From contig NEEC01000016.1 of NCBI GenBank assembly GCA_002189035.1, positions 1,697,001 through 1,761,000 on the forward strand: 64,000 nt of DNA. Reading direction: 5' to 3'. A program made the position numbers and the translations under genes. The notes below the pieces were generated by a model. The model saw nothing but the letters and a program-made list of their open reading frames with translations, made no database searches and was not told the DNA's origin. This document shows, in pieces, positions 45,962 to 56,795 of this stretch (its first letter is position 1; every line of letters begins with the position of its first letter). Source of the DNA: Utricularia gibba (lineage: Eukaryota; Streptophyta; Magnoliopsida; Lamiales; Lentibulariaceae).

Positions 45962-47748
45962 CGTCGATTACACAAGAATCTTGTAATGCTTCCACAATGG
46001 GTGTTCCTCGTCTATTGGACATTGACCTACCCGATGGCGATCGACGTGCGTGGGTACATCCATTTGGTCAATGAGAACTTCCAGGAACGTCTTAATATCT
46101 CCCCCTCGAACCATCAAACAATCATTGACCGCGGTGTAATTGAAGGTGGTTGAGAATATGGCATTTTCGGGCTGTCGAATGAAACTAAACAAGTGAAATA
46201 GGATGCAAGATGGTGGAGAATGAGCACAACCAGAAACTCACTGGGGTGTACTTGAAGGTGGTTGAGAATATGACATTTTGCACCCCATACATGATTCAAA
46301 AGCTTAAGCTTAACTGTGTTGTTCCTGTTGTCGTGCACTGGATAATCGGTGTCCACACACTTGGATCCATCCCATTGGAAGACGAGCTTGCTGGCTGCTG
46401 CAGTCCCTAGTAACCATTGAATCACATCGTGCAATTGTTCACTGCCACATGTCATCAGAAAAAGAAAATGTCAGCAGGAATGTAGACCCCCTTGTCTGCT
46501 AGGTGGTTAGTCTTACCGCCCTCTTGAAGACCAGATGGCGACGTCAAAGTGTTCCATGCAAAACTATATCAACTCACGTGCACCTGGTTGAAGATACACT
46601 ACAACCAAAAGAAATAGTACTGACACATGCACCAAATATTAAATGCATATCAATGACATTGCATTACCGTTTCGCCCGTAAATGACGGCATCCGGCTTTG
46701 GCGCTCCCCATCTGACTTCGCGAGGATACACAATGTCTGCAAGTACGCCATTCACATCAAATATAAGCAACTTCCGTGGGTGGGGCCGTGAAATCACTCA
46801 ACAGTCCACCATATGGCCACCTTGCTTCATACCCTGCAAGCCGACCACAGAGATCAAGATTCTCTACGTACAGTCTGCCCATTTGGATATACTTTGCACT
46901 GGCAGCACCGCACCCGTCGTCGTGTGTCGAACTCGCTGTTGGCCCCGCCGTGTTGCCCCCGACTTCTGGCTGCACATCTTCATCTTCTTCATGGGTCACC
47001 TCCTCAAGAGCATCATTTATACTCCTATGTTGTCTATAGTGTCGAGGGGTTACGCACCACAGATGCTGTGTCCTAGGGGCATTGATGAAGGGGGGCAAGA
47101 CATCCTCCAAGGACTTTGTTTTGCAAGAGAACAAATTCACAAACCTCCTTGCCGCACGTTTTGGCAATACCTCTATGCCTACAACGCAAACAGCAAAAAA
47201 ACATGAGTACTGTTCAACAAGACATGTGAATATCCGAAGTAATTGCTTATGATTACCTGATGGGTGTCCCACATTCTATGACACTGTCTACGTTGGTCAT
47301 TCTGCAACGGTGGGTGGGCATACCCATACAAAACTGGTCCACCAATCATCATATGCGCTTCTCACGTCTGTAACCAGTACCACACCAGGTTTTCCATGAA
47401 GCGAGTAGTGCGGACTCCCCTTGCGTTGGACACAAACAGAAACCGTAAAGAAGACACGCATTTCCGAGGATATGTCCTCTTCACAGATCTACAGAAATGC
47501 GAGAACGTGTGCCATAGAATGCAGTGTGAGGTGGGAGAGTGGGATCTAGAGAGCAGCAAGTATTTGCACCAAGAAAGGGGCGGGGGGAGTCGTAATCCAC
47601 ACCGAAAGTGCTCGGTGCTGACGGCGAATCCCGAACCGCCAACTCTGGATGGCGGTTCGCCGTCCGACGTCTCACCCGGCTGTTTATCCCACATTGTGTA
47701 ACCGTCGGGAATTGAGAAGTGGACACGTAGTTTCTCACATGTCAACAT
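45962..47748 (-). pseudogene. Passenger gene in Harbinger: gypsy-type-domain plus FCP1/HAD-phosphatase-like protein
   Basis: Homologue of the hAT passenger gene, on the minus strand. From the ATG at 47748: MLTCEKLRVHFSIPDGYTMW, GFAVSTEHFRCGLRLP, a frame change near 47390, and AYDDWWTSFVWVCPP (about 47350-47319). After an intron the second exon starts at 47178: EVLPKRAARRFVNLFSCKTK, LEDVLPPFINAPRTQHLWC, linker, YEARWPYGG, then LLIFDVNGVLADIVYP (about 46765-46720). Later exons: LHDVIQWLLGTAAASKLVFQ (46440-46370) and ENAIFSTTFNYTA...HRVGQCPIDEEHPLWKHYK (46165-45975). The same motif I variant DVNGV is kept. Frame breaks show decay. It lies between the two Harbinger genes. Confidence 0.75.
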
Positions 47749-48124
47749 CTGGAAAACAATAGACGTGTTACTCGACGATGGCAACGAAGAATTTGAAACG
47801 CAAAGGGCAAAGGTGCCTACCGTCGCGATGCTGTTCTAGAGAGGTTGCCGAGGAGACTGTTTTCGTGGTGTTGCTGCACGTTTGCCGAAAGGGTGGAGTT
47901 GGATGGGCAGAATTAATGAAGTTGTTTTGGAAAGTGCACAATGTCAGACACCTTTATTGCGCACAGGGGAGGTATTAATAGCACTAGGCGGTTGTCAACA
48001 GCCCTTCGCATTTAATGCTGGATAACTGCAATATTTTATGGCGTTTTGTTTTTGGAACTCATAACACCGGATTAGGTTTTCGTGGTGCTGTGGAATGCAT
48101 AGCATACCTCAGGCATTTGGAAAC

Positions 48125-48440
48125 ACCGCATATTACGGATCGCGGGGTTTGGTCAAATGGAGTATTATTGTACTACCAATCACCCACGCTAACATGTACG
48201 AGCTGCGTACACATCTACTTCTAAGATTTGATAGCACCGGATATGAGGAAGCATCCGGTGCAGCATTAAACGCAGTATAGCCCAAGCGTATAGAAGCACC
48301 GGAGTTTACGGATCGCGGTGTTCGGTCAAATGATGCTTTGATGTACTACCAAATACCCTTACTACTATGCACTAGCTTCACACTCATCTAATCTTCGATT
48401 TTATGAGCACCGGATACGATGAAACACATGGTGCTGCCCA
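48125..48440. repeat. Two-copy tandem repeat with period about 173 bp in Harbinger
   Basis: TACGGATCGCGG followed by GGTTTGGTCAAATG occurs near 48134 and again near 48307 (as GTGTTCGGTCAAATG), each followed by a TGTACTACCAAT-like block and then a TAGCACCGGATA / GAGCACCGGATA block. It lies between the passenger gene start and the transposase end. The motifs share GCACC/GGTGC cores with the repeat at 45660-45950. Confidence 0.65.
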
Positions 48441-49050
48441 CAACGTTGGTGTCGTACAACTCTATTTAGGGGATCGACCACCATCTCCTTTCGAATGACG
48501 TTATGAAGTAAAGCACATGCCAATACAATGCGGTTCTGTGTGTCTAAGGAATAGTAGCTAGCCGTCCGTAGTATACCCCACCGCATCTTCATCAAGCCCC
48601 AAGCTCGTTCGATCACATTTTTGGCTGATGCATGCCGCATGTTAAATAACTCCTTCGCATTTTGGGGTGCTCCATTTCCCTGGCCCCACTCCTTCAAGTG
48701 GTAACGTACTCCACGGTATGGTGCCAAAAAGCCCTCCCTATTGGCGTATCCATTGTCACATAGGTAATATGTTCCTGTGTCATCACGTATACCAGGTGCA
48801 TAAAATCATTGGAATCAAAGGCGCAAGGGCTAAACAAGTGAAAGACCTGGTGTACACGGAAGTGAATACTTGTCTAGGAATCTTGTCTAGGAATCTTGTG
48901 AGTAAGTGAATACTTACGTCTCAGCCTATATCCCCTACGGTATTTCCTCCAATGTAAGTATACTAACACATTCATCTGCACCAAGTATTCAGTCAAAACT
49001 ACCGCTGCCGCACTCAACATAACATGACCCTCCGTGAAAAAATCCATGTC
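48401..49050 (-). pseudogene. PIF/Harbinger DDE transposase remnant
   Basis: Minus strand. An N-terminal piece YLVQMNVLVYLHWRKYRRGY (about 48990-48930) and the C-terminal half of the DDE domain, DDTGTYYLCDNGYANREGF (48785-48730, with the catalytic D of CDNGY), APYRGVRYHLKEWGQGNG and NMRHASAKNVIERAWGLMK, are recognisable, ending near 48401. The middle part with the first catalytic Asp is missing, so the copy could not transpose itself. Confidence 0.85.
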
Positions 49051-49543
49051 CCCTCAACAGTCACCAAAATTGAGCAAATTAGGTTCACTAAAACAGCACC
49101 ACAGATTCTGAAATTGGAAATTCATAGATAAAAATCCACTATGCGGTGCTACCGTGGACCAACCCACCAAGAACAGAAAGCATACTTACCGAAAGACCAC
49201 CCTCTTGCGCTCGAACAGGCGATGCTACTGGCAAAGCACGAACAAATTCTGGGTTATGGACCTGCGTTCAAATGTAGTTCACGCGAGGGCAAAAGTGGAA
49301 GTGCCGAGCTGGGTTTAGCTAAACCGACCCCCCCTGGGTTTAGCTAAACCCAGCTCCACGGGTTCCCGCCTGGTTTATGGTCAACAGGTGGGTTTATTTT
49401 TACCCACCTGAAACCCACGAACCAAACGTGGGTTTATGACTAAACCCACGCCGCAACCCAGCAACCAAACGCGCCCTGAAGGCAATGGTTTTTCAGAAAC
49501 TCAGGTTTCTACTTGGTGTGAAGAAGTCAAGCTTAAGGGAGGA

Positions 49544-49841
49544 TGTTGGATGATAACCTTGACTTAGATAAGAACTACTAGATACTTACTATGGATAAGA
49601 TTAGGAAGTTGCAGTTACTAAAAGTTATATGGATAAATATCTCAATTATGTACGCATTAATACATTGGTGTAGAATGCATTAATTTCCACATTCCTTTTC
49701 CTGGTTTTATAGAGTATTTTCTCGAATACGTGCCATGTGAAATCAATAGCTTTTGATCCCCAGCCTGCCTATTCCTTCATCGATCAAAAGCTACAGCACA
49801 AGTATACATGATACGATTAAGAATATACAATTCCTTCAACA
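49544..49841 (+). repeat. Right LTR of Copia1
   Basis: 298 bases with TG...CA ends; preceded by the purine tract AAGGGAGGA and followed by the target copy AAGTT. Confidence 0.93.
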
Positions 49842-49846
49842 AAGTT

Positions 49847-50211
49847 CTCCTTGCTTTTGGTTAATCAAGTTTTCATAACTCATTCTAATGTTTTTCAAGT
49901 GGTCTATGAGTTTTTTGTGTCTCCCATGAAGTGAATCATATTGATCCTTCAAGGCGTTCTTGTCAAATTCAAGTTGTTGAATAATGATGACTTACTCCTC
50001 CAATTTGGCTTCTAACCCCTTGATTGAGATTTTCTTGATCCCATTTTCTGTTGCATTAGACTTTGGTCATGTGTTTGTTAATGCAAGCTATTGATGTCGG
50101 TTGACTTTGGATAAATTTTGTTTGTTTCAATTGGGAAAACTTTGTGACATAGGTTTGACAATTATATACCCCTTATAAAACTCAATCTAATTCAGTGTTT
50201 CTGCACTTTTG
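49847..50211 (-). other. Coiled-coil coding remnant
   Basis: The minus strand reads a helix-rich segment, EFDKNALKDQYDSLHGRHKK then LIDHLKNIRMSYENLI, near 49980-49865. This resembles the coiled-coil tails of plant retroelement gag proteins, but I cannot place it in a family. No start or full frame. Confidence 0.3.
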
Positions 50212-51280
50212 TGATTAATAGTGTATTTACGTGTTTTTATTCCAGATTGAGACTAAATACTGGATTTCACCCCAATCTATGTTTTAATCATTTTCTTTTA
50301 GCAATGTAGCATGTTTGTCAACTTTCCAAGTCCCAAATAGCCAAAAATTGAAAAAATGGTAGAAAATGAGGACAAAAGAGAGGAAAGAAAAACACAAAAT
50401 CCAAGGAAAAGAAACAAGAAGATTTTGTAGCGAAAATAGGGGGAGTGAAGAGAGAAAAATATCTCTTCATTGGAGAACACACAACATGATTTTGAGGGAG
50501 AGATCTAGATAAAAACACAGAAGAATGACGAAGGAGATGAATTAAGAACCAACCTAATTGCTAAAGATTTTTTTGTTTATTAAAAATATTACTCTCAGCT
50601 GGGAGTAGATCACAGCAATTTAGCATTTTATGTTGAACTATTTACATTCCATTGCTTTTATCTTTCTATTATTAAGGTGTGATATGAACATATTTCGTTG
50701 TTATGTCATGACCATATTTCATTTTTTTCAGTATGAGTGGCTAAACACACGTGATGCCATGAGATCGAAGGGAATGTGCATGGTTATTGCATATTAGACT
50801 ATGTGAGCTCGGTAACAACACTAATTTCTTATCAAACTAAGATAGATACAAGAAGGGGAAGTAGTGATATTCATCATAAACAAATCTAATTAGAGATAAA
50901 CGAAAAATTTAGGTATTCTTGAATTTTTGTTTGTTAGATAATTGGTTAATGGGTTAGGTGAGATAAGTGCAGTAATGATCATGCTACTCTAAGAACCTCC
51001 AAGGCATTGTATTACCTTATTCTAGTTAGTGGTCGAAATTACCTATTATTTCTATACTGCCTATATCGAAGATCCGCATTAGTCCTAGTTTAGACCAAAA
51101 TTTTTATCATGACAACATTGAATGCATTAGTTTTCATATGACAAGCATATAAATCTTTGTGTTCGTTCTTAATCCATTATGTTCATTATTCATTCTATGA
51201 TTGAGTGTGCATTAGGTCTATAAATTTATTTGATAGAAAAATTTGTACTTTTAATGACATTTGTAATTTTTCGTTTATCA
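50212..51280 (-). repeat. Divergent LTR of the TGATAAACG family
   Basis: The right end TTTTTCGTTTATCA (51267-51280) and the block AGGTCTATAAATTTATTTGATA before it match the other copies. The internal ATGAGTGGCTAAACACAC-type motif (50733) is also shared. The left end is uncertain (TGATTAATAG at 50212) and no target duplication was found, so the copy may be truncated or rearranged. Confidence 0.65.
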
Positions 51281-52333
51281 GTGGGTGTAACTAGATATAG
51301 AAAATGTTGAATTGTATATTCGATATTTTTCTCAAAAATTTTAAGAAAGCAAAAACCATAATTATAGATGTGGATGTAAGGATTCCTGAAGACAAATTTA
51401 GAAATGTGAGTAGTTCTAATAGAAATGGAATTAGAGGAAATCTTAAATCATTTTCATTTGATTTAGAAATGTGAGTAATGCAAATTTATTGGACAATGTA
51501 GTAGCACCAAGCTCAACAAAACTACATGATTCAAGATGAATACAAGTATGCATTTGCAAATATAAATTAAATTTATACTATTAAAATAAAGGGTAGTTTG
51601 TAAGAATTAAAGTGTAATAAATAACATTTTACTGAATTTGTAATACATTTATAAGGCTAATCATTTATCAATAATGTGCTATTGATATCGTAAGCCCCAC
51701 TAATCTCATTCCAAACTTTTGCTAGCTTCTTTAGAACCATCTTCTTTAATAGTTTGTCAATGATCTTTATATCAATTAGGGTGACATAAGATGCATCCCA
51801 TTCAAATAAAAAGCAGCTTCGTCTATCATATCCAAAAATTCATCTTTTCAATTGAGTTCTGAAAAAGTGATTGATACAAATAATGTTAGTTTTTAAAAAT
51901 ATAGATAGTATATACATTATGTGATACTATTCATGTGATGACAAAATTATAACATTAAAGCGTTCAAAGCACCAATCTATGAATTTTATAGCAAACAGTC
52001 TATATATTAAAAAAATAAATGTGTAAAGAGTTAATTTTGATAGCTATTAAAATAAAGAGTCAAAGTTAATTAATGTAATAAAAAAAATAATTCATTTTAC
52101 CTTATCGATGATATATTTTTATGTCCGGACTACAAACACGACTATTTCTCGCATTAGCTCTATATGGTGGTAGGTCGCAAAAGATTCCAATTAAATAAAA
52201 AATTAGCAATTTCTTTCCATTGGAGATTTATTGTGGATAACTTCACAGGTACAACTAATTCATGAGACATTGACATCTCTCGATTTTGTAGGTGAGCTCT
52301 TGCTCTTCATCATCTGTAACCTCATTATCATCC
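51281..52333. other. Spacer of uncertain origin
   Basis: AT-rich. A minus-strand stretch near 51790-51690 reads DKLLKKMVLKKLAKVWNEIS, which could come from a Myb/SANT-type transposon protein, but it is too short to assign. No host gene seen. Confidence 0.4.
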
Positions 52334-53330
52334 TGTTAAGGGCAAAAATCGGTATATCGGACTGGGCCGATTTTCGGGTTACGGGTGGTATTGTTTCTTT
52401 CCGTCATCTGTTCATTTTGATCAGATGAAATGAAAATAGGCAGGGATTTTTTACGTGGAAACCACCGTGAGGCGGAAAAACCACGGAGCTATCGGAGCTC
52501 GCCGGAGAAAATGTTCACTAGACGGAGATGGTAGAGAAAGGTACAGGTTGGGAGGCTTGGGATCTCCCCCCTCCGCTATGATTTCTCCTATTTATGGGGG
52601 AGGTTGGTGTGGCCGAATTCCTCTTTTCTGCAAATGTCGGTTGCTCATTGTACTGGTACTATGATCTTCCTTTTCAGATAATCGCCGCCCATTCTGCTAT
52701 GATTTGGCCGCTTTTCAGACTGCGTCATATGGCCGCCGCTGCAAGTTTCTAACACATATCGGTCTATCGGCAGACATTGTCTCCCCAGAGCTTCTTTTGG
52801 CAGCCTTTTCAGAAACCTATTATCTTCGTCCAATTTATACCCCATCATTCAGCCCCTTGGATCTGCCGATATTGATTGATCCAAGGCAATTCGGTGGATC
52901 AGAATTACTATCGTGCCGATTTCGGATACGCTGCTCTTCTATGGGTAGGTCTCGAACCAATTTAGACCGAATTCCTTGCCACTTGTCACCTCCCTGATTG
53001 TGCCACGTCTTTCCCGCTCATTTTGGGCATCTCGAGCATCGCGTCGTTTTGCCTCCCCAATACTTTTTCTATAAGTACGTGCTCCTCCCGTCACTTCTCC
53101 CCTTTGCCTCCTCTGTTCACTCGCGAGATCTTAGCGTTATTTGTGCCCCGTCGCTCTCACCCATTGCCTTCGCCGCCGTACTGCCACCTCGAACTGTGGA
53201 TTTTCAGGTACCAGTCAACGCTTCACACTCTCTGCTGGGCTTTTTTGTGGGTTTGGTTGGATTCCCTTCTTTTGCCGTTTTCCCTTTCCTATGTTTCGTT
53301 TATCTCTAGGGTTGGTTTCTCTTTTCCTTT
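52334..53330 (-). repeat. 3' LTR of Gypsy fragment G2 (G1 family)
   Basis: Starts TGTTAAGGGCAAAAATCGG and shares GGATTTTTTACGTGGAAACC (52446) and later blocks with the G1 LTR at 8097. A pyrimidine run (TTTCTCTTTTCCTTTTTCTG, 53315-53334) is a polypurine tract on the minus strand, placing the LTR end just before it. The exact right boundary is uncertain. Less degraded than the G1 copy. Confidence 0.7.
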
Positions 53331-53338
53331 TTCTGAAC

Positions 53339-55240
53339 ATGGGTAGAAGGTCTAGTGCATTGGATCTTCCTCTTCTCCGCATCCGGTATTCGATCCCTGA
53401 TGAATAACAGGTTTTTCATGCTCGGGATATCGAAATCCCGTGGGGATTAGGTGGGAGTCCGCTTCCTCCCTTCAGCTTACCGATTCCTATAGCTTATTTT
53501 GAAAGCGGTCTACGGTTTCCTCTTCATCCCCTGATCGTTCAATTCCTATACACCTTTACCATACCGCTTTATTGCCTCGTCCCTAATTCCATCTTTTGTT
53601 TCGCTACGTTTTTAGTCTATTCGGCTGGTATGGATCCGGCTATGACTTTAGAGGATTTTCTCCACCTTTTCAAAATTGCTGTACGAAAAGCGAAATGCCC
53701 CATGGACGGTCGTTCTCATTTCCAGTTCCGTCGATTCAAAGATAACCCTCACTTCATCGTAAAAGCTCCCAACACCCACCATGATTGGTGGTCCTCTTTT
53801 GTCTGTGTGGCGCCTCCCTTAGGTTTTCGGTGGAACTTTCCGATTAATCCCCCTAGTCCCTTTAGAGTGAAACTCTCTGATGTGTTTCGGTCCTCATCCG
53901 AATATAGAGAGGCTTTGTATGAAAGGCTGAGTCGAGGCTCCTTCCGATTCGAAACTCGGGCCCTCATGTCTTCGGCTGAATCGCTGAAGAGGTCCGGCAT
54001 TATCAATTGTTCTCGTGACCCCCACTGGCCAGATATCGTGCCCTCCGAAGGCACTAGTTTGCCAACTCCTCCTTTTGGCCCTTCCCCGAGTCCCTGACTC
54101 GTCCCGGTTTCATCCCCGAATACCCAAATTGCTCAACCCGTGGCCCCCAAGAAAAAGAAAAGGGTTAAGGCAGTCGTCCATAAACCCTCGAAAAAGCAAA
54201 GAGGTAGTTAGGTGTTATTTTTCCAACTTTCAAATCCAGTTCGATGCCTTACTGCTTTCCCAATTTTTGCTTGCAGTTGAAGAGATGGCCCGAAGAAGTG
54301 CCTTGGAGAATTCGGTGATGGCTCGCTTTTCTGCCAAAATGCAGAGGATGCAGGAGTTGGAAGTGGCTCCTCCTGTACGGACTTATCTTTCACTTATCGG
54401 CTACTGTGGGTATTCGACTTTGATTTTTTCCAATTCTCCTTTCAGGTTGGTCCGCGTGAGGTCTCTCCGAACACTAGTGATCGTCCCGCTGAGGAGGATC
54501 AAATAACGGAACTCTCCAGGGCTCAGGATCCGACTCCCTCTCCCTCGATCAGAAAGGGAAAAGAAAAGATAATGCCTTCACCCGATCTCACCGAAGCGCC
54601 GGCTCATGACATAGGGCTCCCTTCGACAGGCGCCTCCACATCGGTTCCCACGAATGGAGCACAGGGGGACCCTGCTCCGATAGAGGTAGAAGGCGATCCG
54701 GCGCTTCCCCCATGCTGGATGAAGCTGTACCGAGTCTTCCGTACGTTCAGCTGGAAATAATACTCAAGGGGATTTGGCAGGTATTGATCCTTTACCTTCT
54801 CAGTGTCGTTCATAACAGCTTTCCAACTTACTAGTTTTTTGTTAGGCCTTGACTTTTGGATGGGGGCTGGCCAAGAAAGTCGGATCTCAACCCAGGGAGG
54901 TTGTTCGGCTTCAAAAGCAGGTGGAAGCTCAAGATGCCAAGATGAAGTTAATGGCCGAGGAAGGGAGTTCTCTGCGGAGTATCTTGGGAAAGCATGACCG
55001 CCGGGAGGAAGAGTTACGGAACGTGATCGAGGAGATGGGGAAAGCGGTTGACGACGCCCAATCGAAGAGGGAAGGCTTCAAGGTTAGATTCGAAGAGACG
55101 GAAGCCGAATTAAACGAGGCCAGAGATCACATCGCGACTCTGGAGGCCGACTTATTAAATCGGGAGGCGTCTCGGCGAAACCTTCTGGATGATTTCGTCA
55201 ACTCAGCATGCTTTTTAGAGTTGGAGAGTAGATCCAAGTC
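53339..55240 (+). pseudogene. Opposite-strand extra gene of Gypsy G2 (gypsy-type domain plus coiled coil)
   Basis: Starts MGRRSSALDLPLLRIRYSIP (53339), has an in-frame TAA at 53405, then continues: YFESGLRFPLHPLIVQFLY, MDPAMTLEDFLHLFKIAVRK (53630), HFQFRRFKDNPHFIV, THHDWWSSFVCVAPPLGF. Later exons appear spliced: a basic segment KKKKRVKAVVHKPSKKQRG (near 54150-54205), VEEMARRSALENSVMARFSA (from 54278), an acidic Pro-rich linker, and a long coiled coil VRLQKQVEAQDAKMKLMAEE to LEADLLNREASRRNLLDDFV (54900-55200). The N-terminal part fits the plant putative gypsy-type transposon domain. On the minus strand the element would continue into pol beyond 55.25 kb, but it ends there, so G2 is only a 3' LTR plus this gene. 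Confidence 0.75.
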
Positions 55241-55249
55241 TTCATATTG

Positions 55250-56795
55250 GGCTTATTTGACGGTCTTGGATAAGATCTTCTATCCAAATCTTTTATCCAA
55301 ATCTTCTAAGATCATTTTCATATCTTTATCTTATCCATGAATCTTGAACCAAATCTTTATCGTTTGACCGAGTCTTGGGCTGAGATTCATGGCCCATCAA
55401 GTCCATAATGTGGTGAATCTTGATTTCTCCTGAAATTGATCCAAAAGTGACCTAAAAATCTACAAAATACACTTTCTTTTCAAAAAGATCAAAATAGTGT
55501 GAAAGATGCAAAATCAATTGAGAATAGTAAGAAAGTGGAGTTTAAGATAAATAAAAACAACACTCAATAATAATGGAAGAACATGTTTTGGAACAACATA
55601 AAATCAATTATCAGACTAAAGCTAATATATGCTATTATATGATAATAGAATTCAATATTTTACAACAAAAATATATTCTTTTTAAATGAAGTTCTTTTTA
55701 ATTAATTGCATGCTAATAGAATATACTATTTTATAAAATATATTTGGTCAATATATCATTTCTTTTTAAATAAAATATAAATTATTTGTTACTCGTTCAT
55801 TTGTTCATCTAAGTTTATTTTTGAATTAATTACTGATCAAATTAAAAATAAGAAAATATATCACATATTTATTGTTTCAATAAAATACTTAAACTAAATG
55901 AATTTAAATGATAAAAAAATTATAATAGAGTTTTCAGAATTTTATTAATGTTTAAAGGAGTAATTTATTTTTCACAAATTAAATTTTTAAATACTGTATT
56001 TAAAGAATTTTTTTAAAAAATATATTTTTAGTGTTTTTCCTTTAATGATATTTCAATAAAATGAAAAATACCGTTAGTGCGAATATGCATAATCCACACG
56101 GATGGTACTTATCTATTTTAAATTATTATTTTTATAGTAACCACAAATTACTATTTTAATAATGAAAACTTACATCAGTATGAATATGTATAATTCACAT
56201 AGACCACATTTTTATCTTATTAGGAATATCTTTAAATTTAAAAATAATTGAAATGATTAATTTTTTAAATCTGAGTAAATAATAATTAATTTTTTATGAA
56301 ATGAATCAATAATTTGAAATTAATAGAATTAATTTGAGGAAATAGAAATTAATAATAAACAAAATTCTGAAAAATCCAAAATAATTGATTTTACACAAAT
56401 TTGAAAGTTGATGAGATCGGTCGAGTGGTCTCACTTGGGGATGGTATTGCACGTTATTTATTATCAAATTCTATTTAAATTAATTCATGAGTCATTCTTC
56501 TTATTTTAAACAAATAAATTAAATAATTTTTTTAATAATAAAAATCAATCTATTTTTTATAATTAATAATCATTGTCTCATAATTTCAATATTAAAAATA
56601 TAGATTTCAGAAAATAAAAATAATTTTTTTAAAAAAATATAAAAATAAATAAATAATTCAATGATTTTAATGAAAATATTTATTATATATTAAAAAAATA
56701 AATTTAAAAACACATAATAACTAATTTTTTTAAAACCATTTGATGCAATGGATAGTTTTCAAAATAACCCCATACCTATACATACTCCCCGGCAC
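55250..56795. other. AT-rich intergenic region
   Basis: From about 55380 the sequence is strongly AT-rich with A/T homopolymers and no coding signal. It separates the G2 fragment from the HESO1-like gene. 56740-56795 is the immediate 3' flank of that gene. Confidence 0.55.

Larger units (their letters stand above)
44009..49476 (-). mobile_element. PIF/Harbinger DNA transposon, 5.47 kb, carrying a passenger gene
   Basis: Terminal inverted repeats GGGCGCGTTTGGTTGCTGGG (44009-44028) and its perfect complement (49457-49476), continuing imperfectly inward as opposite-oriented AACCTAGG/GGGTTTAG-rich sequence. The 3-bp target duplication TGA is at 44006-44008 and 49477-49479; the family usually uses TTA or TAA. 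It contains both typical Harbinger genes, a Myb/SANT protein (44532-45581, plus) and a DDE transposase remnant (49050-48401, minus), with an FCP1-domain gene (47748-45962, minus) between them, plus GGTGC/GCACC repeats. Confidence 0.92.
39689..49841 (+). mobile_element. Complete Ty1/Copia retrotransposon Copia1 with nested Harbinger
   Basis: LTRs 39689-39990 and 49544-49841, both starting TGTTGGATGATAACC and ending CAACA. The target duplication is AAGTT on both sides (39684-39688, 49842-49846). The primer binding site TGGTATCAAAGC follows the left LTR (39994-40005; initiator-Met tRNA type) and the purine tract AAGGGAGGA precedes the right one. The LTRs differ at many positions, so the insertion is old. 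The Harbinger at 44009-49476 lies in the last part of pol. Without it the element is about 4.7 kb, normal for Copia. Confidence 0.95.
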
